Shown: piece by piece, positions 1 to 11,944 of the stretch | Position numbering within the stretch: position 1 is the first letter of the stretch | How the letters are laid out: the number at the start of each line of letters is the position of its first letter | Source: Colletotrichum lupini | Taxonomy: Eukaryota; Ascomycota; Sordariomycetes; Glomerellales; Glomerellaceae | Assembly (NCBI RefSeq): GCF_023278565.1 | Contig: NC_064672.1 | Span: 2,418,001-2,482,000, forward strand | DNA: 64,000 bases | Direction: 5' to 3' | Program-made: the position numbers and the translations under genes | The notes under the pieces: model-generated | Told to the model about the DNA's origin: nothing | Seen by the model: the letters and a program-made list of their open reading frames with translations, nothing else | Databases searched by the model: none

Positions 1-2468
1 TTCGTCCATGTTGGAGCCAACGTCAAACACCAACGGCAGGATAATGAGAGCAGCGACTGTGTGGCTGATGAAAGTTGCGATGACGAGGATAAGAGCTGAG
101 AAGACGACAAGGACGACGTAGAGACTCATACCCTCGACCTCCTTGGTCACAACACCAGCGACCGTGTGCAGAAGACCAGATGACTTGACGGCTTTGCCCA
201 GAGACAAACCTCCGGCAGCCAGGATGATGATGGTCCACGGGAAATTGTTGAAGTCCTCCTTGGTCAAGATACCAATACCAAAGAAGAGGACGATGGGGAT
301 GATGGCAATGACACCCATGTCACCAAAGATGGACTCCATCTGGTGGCTACCGCACCACAGGCCAATGGTGATGAGCGTGACGATGGAGACAAACCATTGA
401 ATGCCTGTGAACTTTTCCTTCACAGGGCGGATCGGAGCAATGGTGGTTCCCTTGCTCGGTTGGAACGTAATCAACAGCAAGATCCAGATGAGGAGCAGCG
501 AGACGATGCCGACAGGAATAACAATGAAGAACCACTGGATCCAGGTAGGCGCGGGCTTCATGATACCAATAGCGACAACATTCTGCGGCGAGGCAATAGG
601 GGATAGCATGCCACCGATGTTGGAGGCGAGCGCAATTCCCATGATGACAGCCTTGGACATGTTTGACTCCGAGGGCAGCGTTCGCAACATCGGCTGCGGC
701 ACAAGTCAGCGATAATTCCCACAAGTAAGGGGGTGAGGGAAAACTAACCTCAATGATGGAGAAGCAAAGAACTGGTGCGGCGACATTGCTGATCAACATG
801 CTGGCAAATGCCGCCACGAGCATGTTGGCAATGAGTACAGTGCGTGGAGTGGTTCCGGCCTTGCTAAGGACAAAAGTCGCGAGCCGCTTGTCAATCTTGC
901 ACTTGGAGAGAGCCGCGGCCAGGGTGAATCCACCGAGCAGAAGCATGATGACGGGTGTCCACATAGCCGAGAAGATGTAGGCCGTGGTGGCCTTGGCATC
1001 AAGCCTCCTGTAGGGCTTTTCTTCAGAGCGAACGACAGTCAAAACGACGCAGAGGAAGGGTATCATAAGCGACGTAACGAACAACGGAATGGCCTATCTT
1101 GAGGTTAGCATCGACCATTTGCATTCGATCCAGAGAGAACTCACCTCGGTAGCCCAAAGGATGCTGACAAACACAAGCAACGCCAAGCAGTTCTGTTGCT
1201 CGGGCTTCTCCATGATGGGAAGGAAAAGGAGAAGGAGGAAAACGCCGAGAGCGATCAGGAGAGTGAGCAAAGGCGTGTTGGCAACCCACGTGGGCACGAC
1301 AAAACGGCCCACGGGAGTAACCACCTCCTTGGTGATTGGGGCAAGCTCATCATCGCCCTGCAACCGCCTGGATCCCGTCGCTCCATCCCTTCCCAGAAGC
1401 CCTCTGCCCAAGCTCGCAGCCTCTGCGCGACGCTCCATACCAATCATGTCTCGCCAGACAGTGTTACGCTCCCAAACAACGTGTTCGCGGAGGTGAGATC
1501 TCAGGTCTCGCTTGGCAAGTCCCTCGTCGCCTTGAGTCACTATCTCGGCGTACGCCTTTTCCATCTTGGAGATGTTCTCCTCGATACTCTTGATGTTTTC
1601 CGACTTGAATGGGTATGCGGAGTCGATGTTGGCAGTCATGTACTTGACCCGCAACTCCTTGTCGAGAATCTTGTCGAATTTCTTCAAGACCTTTCTGAAA
1701 CCCGTCCGGTTTAGTTGCACATACGACTTGAGCTCGCAGAGCGAGACGTAGAGGCTGATGATGCGCTTCTTGAGCATGATACCCGAAGAGTAGAGGAAGG
1801 TCTGGTCTGGGATCTCGTCGTTCGCCGTGCTGTACCGCCGCAGCGATCTTCCCAGCGTCAGATCAGTTGAAGCAGTCATATCAGTGACCGAGTGCCCCAG
1901 ATTCGGGGCAGTCTTGCGTCTGCCACCGCCAAGGCTTGAGCGACTCTTCGTCAGGCCGGTGGTTTCATCATCGTCCTCGTCATCGTCACTATCCTCCATG
2001 TTGCCATCGATCGAGACGGAAGTTCTCCTGCCGTTGACCGAAAGTCCCGGCCGAGAGGCGCTGCCGAATGAACGTCTGGGTTCGCCATCATTTTCGTCGT
2101 CCTCTGAAGAGTGGTTGCCAACATCTCCCAATAATTGATTGACCTCGTCGAGAAGTTCGCCCTCTTTGGACACGTAGAAGGAGCAAATCTTCTCCAATTC
2201 TACACCGAGCGCACGGCTAAAGACATCTTCGGGTTCTTCGTTTCGGATAAGAGGTCTTGATTCGGCGTCGCCTGAGGAGGTTTGGTGGACTGTCTTCTCG
2301 AGTTGGTAGATACTGCAACGCAGATCTAGTTAGCTACTTAGGTCTTCAGGACATGGCGCGGCCAGAGGTGGCATTGGGTACTCACAGCTTCTTTAGGTTG
2401 CTGTAGGCAATGTAATGACTGCTCCAGTCCGGAACAGCATTAAACTGGATGCTGTGTGAGAACTTCAT
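1..2468 (-). CDS. SPX-domain low-affinity phosphate transporter (Pho87/Pho90/Pho91 type), C-terminus cut by window edge
   Basis: Membrane phosphate permease with an N-terminal SPX domain that senses inositol pyrophosphates. Exons on the minus strand are 2386..2468, 1145..2312, 749..1093 and 1..693; the reading frame stays open across all junctions and gives 763 residues before the window ends. The start MKFSHSIQFN is the classic SPX beginning. Residues 14-30 carry the YxxLKKLI motif and about 227-242 the LNRTGFRKVLKKFDK lysine cluster that binds the ligand in SPX proteins. An acidic, Ser-rich insert lies between (about 95-175). From about residue 355 onward there are repeated membrane spans with the Na/sulfate-symporter type sequence (SNVAAPVL, ASNIGGMLSPIASPQNVVAIG). 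Yeast relatives are roughly 880-920 residues, so around 100 are probably missing. Whether it sits in the plasma membrane (Pho87/90) or vacuole (Pho91) cannot be decided here. Confidence 0.93.
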
Positions 2469-3465
2469 ATCGTCCTGCTCGTCGAGCCACCTTCTCTTCC
2501 AAAGTTTTTTCTCTTCTCGTCGGGCTTCGAGGTCCTTTGCGGCCTTCTGAGCGGAGATGTTTTTGTAGTCGGCAAGCTCGTAGCTCTCAGCCTGAGCAAC
2601 GGTGGAGTTGCTGCTACTCTTGGTGGAGCTCCCTCCCCGTTCCCGAAGGCCTGTAGAAGGTTTATCGAGGTCAATTAGGACTTGTGGGCTTGCAGTGCCT
2701 GCTTGGTGGGTAGAGGAGGGATTACGGAGATCTGCTGGGGGCGGTATGGTGGCAGAGGGTCGCGTGCGACTTCTTATCGGGCGATAGGTATCGGTATCGC
2801 GAAGTTGGTTCAAAGGGTCGAAATGGTGTTTAAGCTACTTGAATAGCATCCCGCGATTTCCTGGTGGCTGCAACACGTGGGGAAAGCGTTGGTCGACCTA
2901 TTTCCAAGCTTGATGTGCGAGCCGCGTGACGATATAATTGGTTTCATTTGGGATTAGCGTAATCCAGTTCCACGGGCTGCCGTCTCCCAAACGAATAGTG
3001 TCGATGCCATTGGTTCCTCGCCGCTCGGATGGAGCAGACAGATGGCTCCAGGTTTGCGCCATGGCTTATGTAAGGCAGTGACGTGACTCGCATATGCTTC
3101 TATGGAGATACTGGAGATAGGGCCATAACCGTTTCTTCCACTAACCTTCACAATGTACCTTACCGTACCCTTTCCCACTACCTTACCCGACTCTGAACAT
3201 CCCTCCATCCTGATTTCTGTCGGCGAAAGTGAAATGCCATTTGTTCGTTTTTAGATATCTACCTCCTTATCTACCTTTTCAAATCTCTCTAATGCCCAAA
3301 AAAATATGTTTTAAGATCCAAAGTCTAACCAAGTCTAAACAGACACCCGTCGTTTATAAGAATATTCTTTCCAACGAAGCTGACTTCCAAGCATAAAAAG
3401 CTTCTCGCAAGGGTATCATTTGTTAAATGGTACAGATTCAACAAGTGTCAATAATACACCACTTC
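2469..3465. other. Intergenic: promoter/5' leader of the phosphate transporter and 3' region of MFS gene 1
   Basis: Both flanking genes are on the minus strand, so this stretch holds the 3' untranslated region of the MFS gene (near 3465) and the promoter and leader of the phosphate transporter. A reading frame continues upstream of the chosen ATG but has no ATG of its own. A CACGTG box lies at 2874 and TACCTTAC-type motifs at about 3158-3190. No gene seen. Confidence 0.7.
2874..2881. promoter_or_regulatory. CACGTGGG E-box, possible Pho4/NUC-1 site
   Basis: The palindrome CACGTG followed by GGG lies about 405 bp upstream of the phosphate transporter ATG. Yeast Pho4 prefers CACGTGGG and Neurospora NUC-1 recognises the same core, so phosphate-responsive control is plausible. 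CACGTG occurs by chance about every 4 kb and is seen elsewhere in the window, so this is inference. Confidence 0.35.
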
Positions 3466-5457
3466 TCACAATAAGTCCCGGAGTCTCACCCGGAATCGCT
3501 CGCAGTTGTACTGGAGCCAAACCACAAGTGGGATGGTGGAGACAGACGCGGCCGTGATGAGCCACTTGGCGCTACTGTTGCTGGTGAGAGATTCAAAAGC
3601 ATGTTCTAAAAGGGGAAACAACGCTCCAGAGGGGTATCGTAAAAGTGCAAGCGACGCGCTCGACGCAACAGCGTGCTGCGGTGACAGGTCGATGATGTAC
3701 ACAGCCGAAGTCATCTACAACAAGTCGCAAGTCAGTCGTCGTTGGATCTCCTCGCAGGGGACCTCGGTTTCCGTGACCCCGATGCTCGGTCTCCGGCCAG
3801 ATATCTGGCTCTCTACAGAGTACTGGGACTGCAATATGGGAACTCACAGTGATGGCAAACAATCCACTGCCAATAAGGTAGTTTCCAAGCAGGGGCACCA
3901 AGTAGGACACCCCGGGCCTCGCAGCCAAGTTGTAGATGATCAGACCGACCACGACAAGGATGGCTGCCAGGTTGAGAAGTGGGAGCCGGTGCTCGGGCAG
4001 CCTTTCACCGCCGCGTGCTAACCTCTTCACGACGACGTCGGTGAGGAACCCAAAGATGAGAAGGCCGGTGAACATGCCAACCCCCATGCCCGCGAATGCT
4101 AATCCTGCTTCTGCGGTATTGAAGGAGTACACTGCCTTATATGTCATCGGAACGTCAATGTACAACCACACCTGGAGGCCGTAGAAGAACGATGTTACCA
4201 GGATAGCCGGCAGGATGCTCGGCTCCAAAATGAGAGAGAACGGCCGGATCGCGGCCTTTAAGAGCAGCTTTCTGAGAGATTGCTTCGGGGCAATGGCTTT
4301 CTCTTCGCTCATTTCCATCTCGAGGTCGTCGAGACTGCCTGACACAGTGTACTTTCGCCGCAAGACCGGGAGATATGTCTCGCACATGAATTGATAAGTC
4401 AGGAGAGTGCTGATCAAGCCCTGTCTCACTTGTCAGCATGCTACCCAGGATTCACACACGTTGTTGGAAGTTCAAAGCTGAGCCCTTGGCCCTCGCCAGA
4501 GCCTACCAGGACACCCGTTTCTCTTCATTCAACAATGCTCACGAAGAGGGTAATATAGAGAAGATCGCTTACCATCACAGCAAGAAACCCAAAGCAACCT
4601 CTCCATCCCCAAGCCTGGGCAATCGCGCCCCCGAGGGCCGACCCAATCGCAGGACTGCAAACACTCCCAAACGCCATAACCGACATGGCGCGCGCACGCT
4701 TCTCCTTGGTCATGACATCCGTCGCTGTCCCAGTGCCCTGGGTAATCGGGCTCGCGCCGGCACATCCCGCCAGAAACCGGAAGACAATGAGCCACTCGGC
4801 CGACGGCGCGACCATGCAGGCCAAGTTGCACGCGAGCAGGACCACATTGCAGACCTGATAGACGGGCTTCTTGCCAAACGTCTCGCTCAGCGGCGCGAGG
4901 AGCAGCGGTCCGGCGGAGAAGCCGAGGACGTAGGCCGAGACTGTCAGGTCCGCTAGCGTGGGGTTGTCCTCGATCTTGAAGTCGCCAATCACCTGGTCCA
5001 ACGCGGGGGTATAGACTGCAGAAGCCAAGGGTCTGGAGTGGGAGAAAAAGCGCCGTTGTCGTTAGCGTTTTTGGTCTTAGTTTTCTTCGCGGTAGCAGCG
5101 GCGCGGAAAGCTTCTTCCCAAGAACATGCGCCGCTGCATGCCAACCATGCGGGCAGGGTAGATTTAGCCAACTTACGTGACGCAGGTGATGAATGCTACC
5201 ACCAAGACGTGCGTCCACTTCTTCCTAGACGACCACAGGACCGGGTCGAAGGGTTCACGCTTTTCCAGTTGGGACGTCTTTGGCGCGAGGCGTTGATCGG
5301 CAGTTGCTTCCGCATCCACATCCTCGTTCTCTTCCGTTAAGAAGCAGGTGACTTCCTCTGGGGTTTTGTCGTCTGAAGACCGCCATTCTGAACTCTCGAC
5401 GGCTTGTTTTTCGGCAGGTTGCGAGCCTTGCACGGCGCCGAGCTGGTTTGATGGCAT
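3466..5457 (-). CDS. MFS transporter, DHA1 drug:proton antiporter type
   Basis: Twelve-span major facilitator predicted to export drugs, polyamines or small metabolites at the plasma membrane. Exons on the minus strand are 5177..5457, 4573..5032, 3848..4420 and 3466..3714, giving 520 residues, the usual size. The start MPSNQLGAVQ is the first ATG in frame; upstream frame has only GTG/TTG. The first about 75 residues are a hydrophilic cytosolic tail. Motif A appears as APLSETFGKKPVY in the loop after span 2 and motif C as SPAIGSALGG in span 5, the latter marking antiporters. A charged central loop follows (LDDLEMEMSEEKA). Substrate unknown. It is divergent from the second MFS gene at 6384. Intron 3' of exon 3 (3715..3847) joins ITM to TSAVYI in frame. 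Confidence 0.88.
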
Positions 5458-6383
5458 ACTTTCTTTGCGTTGTTGGGCAGGGCGTTCGGACGTGACGTAG
5501 AGCCCCGTCAATGATCTTTTCTTTTTGACAATCGGCGATGGTTTGGCCGGGAAAGTATGCAAACTGGGCTCGGCCCGAATCTTGTATACGGCAGACTCAG
5601 GCAGGAGAAACACGATACGTTGTCACCGCTGCTCACTGCTTGGTCTTCTCTATGCCGAATGTGAGAACATCGAAAAGAGGGATGGCAAGTAGGGAAAATC
5701 CCATCTCGCAGAGAGTCTGAACGACGTCCGGACTGTTCGGCTTCATGGAGGACCCTTGGCGTTGAGAGGCGTATCAGATTGGCCCCTCAGTGTTGCGTAC
5801 GAACTTTAAATTCTAGCTTGTAAAGTGGTCTCATTATAGCAGCGTAGCATTGCATAAGTCGACCAAACATTGCGTCTGGTGCTTCACATGTCGAGTACAA
5901 ATCTGGAGACCATGTCCTGGCCATCGTGTAATCGTCGAGGTGCGCGATGTCCCGCCGCCTCAACAGGAAGGGTTGTATAGCGCGCATTCATACTTTGGCT
6001 GACTACGCCGTACAGACTTTTTACTCGACTTGGATCTCTCGATCCTGAAAGGAAACGTTAAACCGACCCCTCAGAAACGGCGGGTTTATATCAGACGACG
6101 AGAGTAACCCTAATGCGGGGGATAGGAAACGGTGAGGCGGCAGTTGTAGTTGAGGTTCAGAAATCAAAACAATAAAGATGACACGATCTTCCACTACAAG
6201 AGGAAAGAAGTTGGCTTATGCGTACTCACCACCAAACCAGCTCGACACTCTCTTCGTACGACGTTGCGACAACCTCAGAAGAGGTTCCGGGTGGAGATCG
6301 GCCTCCTTCCTAAAACGGAAACAAAAGTGATCCACTTCAGATAGAGTGCTGGCCCGGGCTCTCCCCTCGGACTCTTGCCAAAG
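5458..6383. other. Intergenic: shared divergent promoter of two MFS genes
   Basis: Both flanking genes start here and point outward, so the 926 bp should contain two promoters. The only open frames are short and without recognisable content. No gene or repeat seen. Confidence 0.65.
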
Positions 6384-8260
6384 ATGGACGCCCCAGAGAA
6401 AGTGCCAGACTCGGCTGAGCCGCCTGTTGGGGATGTGGACGTGGAAAAGAATTATGAAAAGAGCGACGATGGTAACAACGTCACGAGTACGCCAAAGCCG
6501 GACGAGATGCGGCCTAGATTCTTTGACGGGACGGCTACTCTCACCGTGGGAGGCCAAGTGGTTCTCATTCCCACGCCGAGCGCGGACCCCAGAGGCATGG
6601 TGATGATCTGCTTCTCTGATGTTAGTCTCAATCACTCGACTCACAGCAAATGCAGACCCTCTCAATCTACCAAAATGGCACAAACAGCTCATCATAGGCA
6701 TTATCGTCCTGTGTAAGTCACCGTGAACTTCAGAGGGAAATGACTTGACTCACACGAGATGCGTGTAGACGCCATATCCGGTCTGTGCCTCATCACCGCA
6801 CTATCCGCACTCATTGTGTTCATCATGCCCGACTACCAACGTGATGGAATCACACCGGATCAGATCTCAAATCTCTTCACATTTCCAAACCTCTTCCTCG
6901 GTCTCGGAAATCTGGTGTCGATGCCGATCGCCGTAGCTATAGGCCGTCGCCCCGTCATCCTAGCATCCAACGTGCTACTCTTCCTGGCCGCTGTCCTCTG
7001 CGCAACGAACCGCAATTATTACTGGCACTTAGGCGGGCGTATGGTTGCAGCGTTTGCTGCAGCTCAGTGCCAGGCATTGGCTCTTCTTATCCTACAGGTA
7101 TGAGCTCTTTGGACAGCGAGTCTGGTGTGAGATGTTCTGACTCTGGTTTACTTCAGGATATCTACTTTCTCCATCAAAGAGCACGCGTATTTCAGATCTA
7201 TGCCTCCGCCGAAGTCCTTCTCAACTCCAGTCTCGTAATCGCATCTTCGTACATGGCCGATGCTCTAGGCTGGAGATCTTGGTACTGGCTCTTCGCAGGC
7301 CTCTCTGGCCTAGCCATGGTTCTCACCTTCTTCTTCGTCCCCGAAACCGCATATGACCGACCCATCGAGGCGTTCATGGGAAGCCACCCGACCGACAGAA
7401 GCAACCTCTTACCAGCAGTACAAAACACCGGTCCTGGCACCATTACCAGAAGCCGCTCTCCCGGGCCAAAGTACGCAACAGTAGACGAGAGGCCTGCCGC
7501 CGACCTGGAACACTTCAAGGAACGCACCTTCACCTCGAACCTGCGCGTCTTCGTGCACAAGCCCACCTGGTCCCGATGTTGGCTCTGCCTGAAACAAATA
7601 GGCCAGGTCTTTCTATTCCCCCACGTCCTCTGGGTCGCCATAAACAACGGGCTCTTCCAAGGCATCGACGTCTCGATCCAGATGACGTACGCAGAAGTCC
7701 TCGTCAAACCCCCCTACAACTGGGCCAACACATCGGTATCCCTCATCCAGCTGGGCCAGGTCCTTATCGCAGTCCTCTGCGTGCCCCTCATCGGCTGGCT
7801 GAGCGACTACGTCATCCGCTCCTCGGCGCGTCGCAACCACGGCGTCCACGAGCCGGAGAAGCGACTCATCGCCTGGATCCTGCCCATGGTGACGGCTCTG
7901 ATCCTCACCGTACTGTACGGGTACGTGCTCAAGAACCCGGAGCGGTATCACTGGATGGCCATCGTCTCCGTCGTCGACGGCTACCTCATCGTGCTGATGG
8001 GCGTCAGCACGGTCGGGACGGCGTATCTCATCGATAGCCATCCGAGCTTCGCGGGCGCTATTCTCGTCGCGCTGCCGGTGACGCGTGGGTTAGTGGGCTT
8101 TGGGCTTAGCAAACACACGACGACGTACATTGCCAACATTGGGCCGGTCAAGACGTTTGGTATATATGCTGCGGTGAGTGCGGCATTCTGCTTGCTGGGG
8201 GTTGTCTTGTTCTTCAAGGGGAAGAGGGTGAGAAAACTTTGTGCCCAGATGACGCAGTGA
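6384..8260 (+). CDS. MFS transporter, fungal DHA1-like, with a probable GC-AG first intron
   Basis: Membrane transporter of the major facilitator superfamily, 566 residues, substrate unknown. Exons are 6384..6594, 6656..6712, 6769..7097 and 7157..8260. The N-terminal tail carries ADPRDPLNLPKWHK, a signature just before the first span in many fungal exporters. Motif A-like sequence is MPIAVAIGRRPVILASN; GLLSDYVI-like sequence IGWLSDYVIRSS repeats it in the second half, followed by HEPEKRLIAWI, common in this subfamily. Continuity between PR and DPLNLP needs a splice from 6594 to 6656, whose donor reads GC rather than GT (AGAG then GCATGG); the other two introns have GTAAGT and GTATGA donors. 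The hydrophilic middle loop (about residues 205-270) is typical. Divergent from the MFS gene at 3466; whether they share substrates is not visible. Confidence 0.87.
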
Positions 8261-9365
8261 ATAAAGGTCCGTGATACTACTGGGTAATGGAGGGAGTTCT
8301 ACGAGACCCAGAGCTCTCTGCTCCGTAGATGCTCGATACTTCATGTACATATTTGAAATATGCTTTAGAGATCCGGGACAAGAGAAGCGCCTGAGATTTT
8401 TGGAGCTTTAAGAAGGACCCACTTGGGGCCACTCGATATGTGGTGATATCTCAAGCAATAGAATGTGAACACCGAAACTGAAATAGAATCTTTGGAACTC
8501 TTGAAAGCAGTGTGTCTGAATCAACAAGTCTGGCTATTGGCATGCTCCGAGACAGTGCATGCCTTCTTCCACCTAGGATTCTGAGGTGGATCAGCTGGTG
8601 TTTTTGCCGATACGAAGGGGAGAATCGTGTAGCAGAACATATCGATACACTCGTACCGCTGGTCAGGGATGCAGGAACTCTTGATTCAAAGGAACTCCAT
8701 TTCCATCTTCCTTAGGTAGATTCGGCCTTTCAGTCATTGATGCACTCTTGGTTGGCAGAGGCTGTATGGTCCTCTGTGTCAGAACATGCTTCAGGTTCTC
8801 GTCTAGACCAGTCGATGACAGTGTCTCCCTGACGAGCGACTGAGGACCTATCGGCCAGATTGCTCATCGCAATATATGGTACGTAGGACACTATTTTCTT
8901 CCTCCGGCTTTGCGCCATCAATGCTGACCTGTGTGATGAGTAACGGAACGAAAGGCACAAACCACAGGAGAGAATGCCTCAGAGCAGAGACGACTGCAAC
9001 ACGATACTTTGGAGGATCTCGCATAAAAACAGACCAATAAAGCCATCGTGGATTACAGCCATTGTTGGATGGTGCTCTGTAAACCGATGGGATATGGCAG
9101 ACACTGGCGGAGACATAGCTGAGTCAGCATTTTCCCTTAGTCATCAGCCTTATTTTCTGCGGGGAGATTGTTGACATAGCAACGCGCTGCATAAACAGCT
9201 AAAGATTACGACCACAACCAATTTAGCCCACCATCGCCTGCTTTCCTGCCACACGTCACATGCAATTACGATATTCACAGTAAACCGGGCATCAATCACA
9301 GACGGCCGCAACTTCTCAGCAGAACTGAACAGCGAAATCGCCACCCCGAAACAAAACCACTCATC
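8261..9365. other. Intergenic: 3' region of MFS gene 2 and Spc25 promoter
   Basis: Both neighbours are on the plus strand. Only short unsupported frames are present. No repeat or RNA gene recognised. Confidence 0.6.
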
Positions 9366-10249
9366 ATGTCTTCCGCATTTCGAGAATCGTCGCTGTCCGC
9401 CAGCATCAACCGCCAGTCGCTCATGGCGACCCCGTCCGTCGCCGAGACGCTGCCAAACGCCAACTTTGGCTTCGAAGAACTTCGCGATCGTATGACCAGG
9501 TTCACCTCGAAGTTTGACGCCTTTATCGAACAGGGTCGCAAGCGCGTATTGGAGGAGCGAAACGAATTCCGCATGAACGTGGCAGAACTACAAGGTGCGT
9601 CGGCGGGAAGGGAAGGGGAGCACTCGGAATTGGACTCGAGACATGATAAGGCGGCGAATCGGGCAAGAAGAGTAAATGCTAACATACCCTGTGACCCGCA
9701 GAGGACCAGCGCATGAAGAAGAAGGACATTGAAATCCTCCAACTCAAGACGAGCACCCACCAACAAACCGTAGCTAAAGAAAAGGCCGAGACGCGCGAGA
9801 TGCAGGCAGCGATCGCGCAGCTCTCGGAAGAGCGCGACAAGCACCTGGCGACGCGGGACGCGCTCAAGAAGCAAATCGAGGAGACGCAAAAAGAGATTGA
9901 CGCCCGGCTGGCGGCGCAGCGGGCGCACGCGAAGCAGCTCGAGGCGCAGTCGCGCTTCAACGTGCCCGAGCTCGAGTTCTGGCAGCAGAACCTGGGTTTG
10001 CGGATCGAGGGCGCGGGCAAGGACGACCGGCTCAAGTTTGTGTACACGTACGTCGACGACCAGGACTGGGAGCGGGAGGCGTGGTTCGAGCTCAACACGG
10101 CGAGCCGGGACTACGACGTAAGGCACTGCCGGCCCAAGCTGGAGCGGGAGAGGGTGGAGCGGGTGCTGGACCAGCTTAATGAGACGAGGGAGCTGGCGGT
10201 GCTGCTCAAGGGGATGCGCGAGTTGTTCGTGGAGGCGATGAAGGCTTGA
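9366..10249 (+). CDS. spc25: Kinetochore protein Spc25, Ndc80 complex subunit
   Basis: Subunit of the four-protein Ndc80 complex that ties centromeres to spindle microtubules; Spc25 pairs with Spc24 and its C-terminal globular domain faces the inner kinetochore. Exons 9366..9594 and 9702..10249 join at LQ-EDQRMKKKD to give 258 residues, the normal fungal length. Residues 1-35 are Ser-rich; about 36-165 form a heptad-rich coiled coil (EELRDRMTRF through QIEETQKEIDARLAAQ). From about 172 the globular fold begins with FNVPELEFWQQNLGLRIEG, the best conserved Spc25 signature, followed by LKFVYTYVD and WFELNTASRDYDV. The intron has a GTGCGT donor and CGCAG acceptor. Nearby genes are unrelated in function. 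Confidence 0.92.
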
Positions 10250-11944
10250 TGGAGAAGAGGGGGGGAGGCTCCGGGTCTCTGTTTACTGACGAGGCTGATG
10301 ATCACGATGACAGTTTTCTTTCCATTCTTCTTTCCTTTCTTTCAATGGATACCCACTTTGGCGCAGGTTTACGTGTTACACCTATCTACAGGCCTATTGC
10401 AAGTATGGAGCAGTCCCAAAGCAGCATTGCATGTGATATATTTCGCGAGTCTAGAATGCACTTGTCGTTCTCGATCATTGGGGTCTCTTTGTCGATGACT
10501 GTCCAACATGTGAAATCGGGAAAACAGCGCTCGAGGAGAGTGATTCTTGTGGCGGCGCATGCATGGTAGTAGAGCTTCAGCCTCTGGGAGTCCAGAATCC
10601 CGAGTCCAGACCAGCAATGCGAACTTGAGGGCCTTCACAAGTTGCATATATTGGACGGGTCTGTGCATAAGAGTCCCCTCATGTGCAGCACTCGATGCAC
10701 AAAATGGAGGGTATTCTCTCTAGGTCAAGATATACCACCCGGATAACTTCAGAATCTGTACCATGCATGTATGACTTGTGCAATCTCAACACAGTTATCC
10801 GTAAATTTGTGCACCATGAAATTTAGAACACAGGTAATGGAGAATTCCACCGCTTCACGATAGCAGCAGTGGCAGGTTAGCCTCTCCGCCAGCAAACTGT
10901 AAACTTTATTCCAACTAATGCATCCGTTTTGAGTTTCTACTTCTCCTCTTGGTCTCATGTTTCCTTCAGCTACACGTGTACGGAGCACGGTATCACGAGC
11001 ACAAACTGCAGACCTGCAACCTCTGTTGCGGTTCGGGTTCCCGAATACAACAAAACGAGCAAACCCAAAACTTTAGGAATCCTTCAACACAAAGCTGCAT
11101 CCCGCCAGAAACTGTGAACACACATCCACATCAAGTCCAGACTCCCAGGGCATACACACCCTTGTCTGCAGCAGAAATGGCCGAGGCTTAGCTCCATTCT
11201 TCACAGTCGACTGAGCCACTCATGACTCGGGATCTCGACCCTCCGAAGCCGTCCAGCAAGATCTGAATGATTCATTATCTCTCCCTCCCATTCGCCTGTT
11301 CCCCGTCCCCCTTTCCAAGCCTTTCCAAGGCACAACCTATCCGTACGGTTACCCGATTCCCCCGACCGCGAAAAGAATCATACCATTCCCCCCCCTTCTC
11401 GCGTACCACCAAAAAATTCTCCTGCTGCCCAGAGCTCCGCTGTCGCTGCATTGCTGGTCCCTCCTCAGGAAGCCTGTCACCCGTCATTCTGCCGCTCAAC
11501 CCCTTGTACTAACAGAAAGAGGACGAGAACTGGACTGGTCCGGCAATCGGCAAATGCTCCAAGAGTCTAACGGGCTTCCCAAAGAAAGAAAAAGAGGCCC
11601 CGAAAGCAAGGAGGGGCCCGGCCGCAGAAGAAACCAGCAAGGGGCCCGACCATCACCTTGCCAATCCCGGATTCCCAGACAGCTACTCCGCCCATATCCC
11701 ACTCCGTGCTGATCCACACACTTGACGGTCGTACGGTACGGGTAGGCCTATGCCTCTTGCCCGCTGGTGCTCGATCACGGGCAGCACCGGCTCTCTGACC
11801 GAGCCGAGTCTGGGCTGAGGTGGACCTCCGGTGACCCGGCACCGATACCAGCCCCCCACCCCCCTTCTCTCTCCCCTTCTCCCCTGCCATACCATCCTGC
11901 CTCCGCTTCCGCGTCCGCCCCCCACGCTGGCCTTACAAATTCCC
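10250..11944. other. Intergenic: Spc25 3' region and long pyrimidine-rich leader of the bZIP gene
   Basis: No gene is supported. From about 11270 to 11940 the plus strand has many C/T-rich runs, which in filamentous fungi often mark promoters and transcription start regions. The frame of the bZIP protein is open upstream to 11831 but the ATG at 11945 is the first good start, after CAAATTCCC. Confidence 0.6.
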
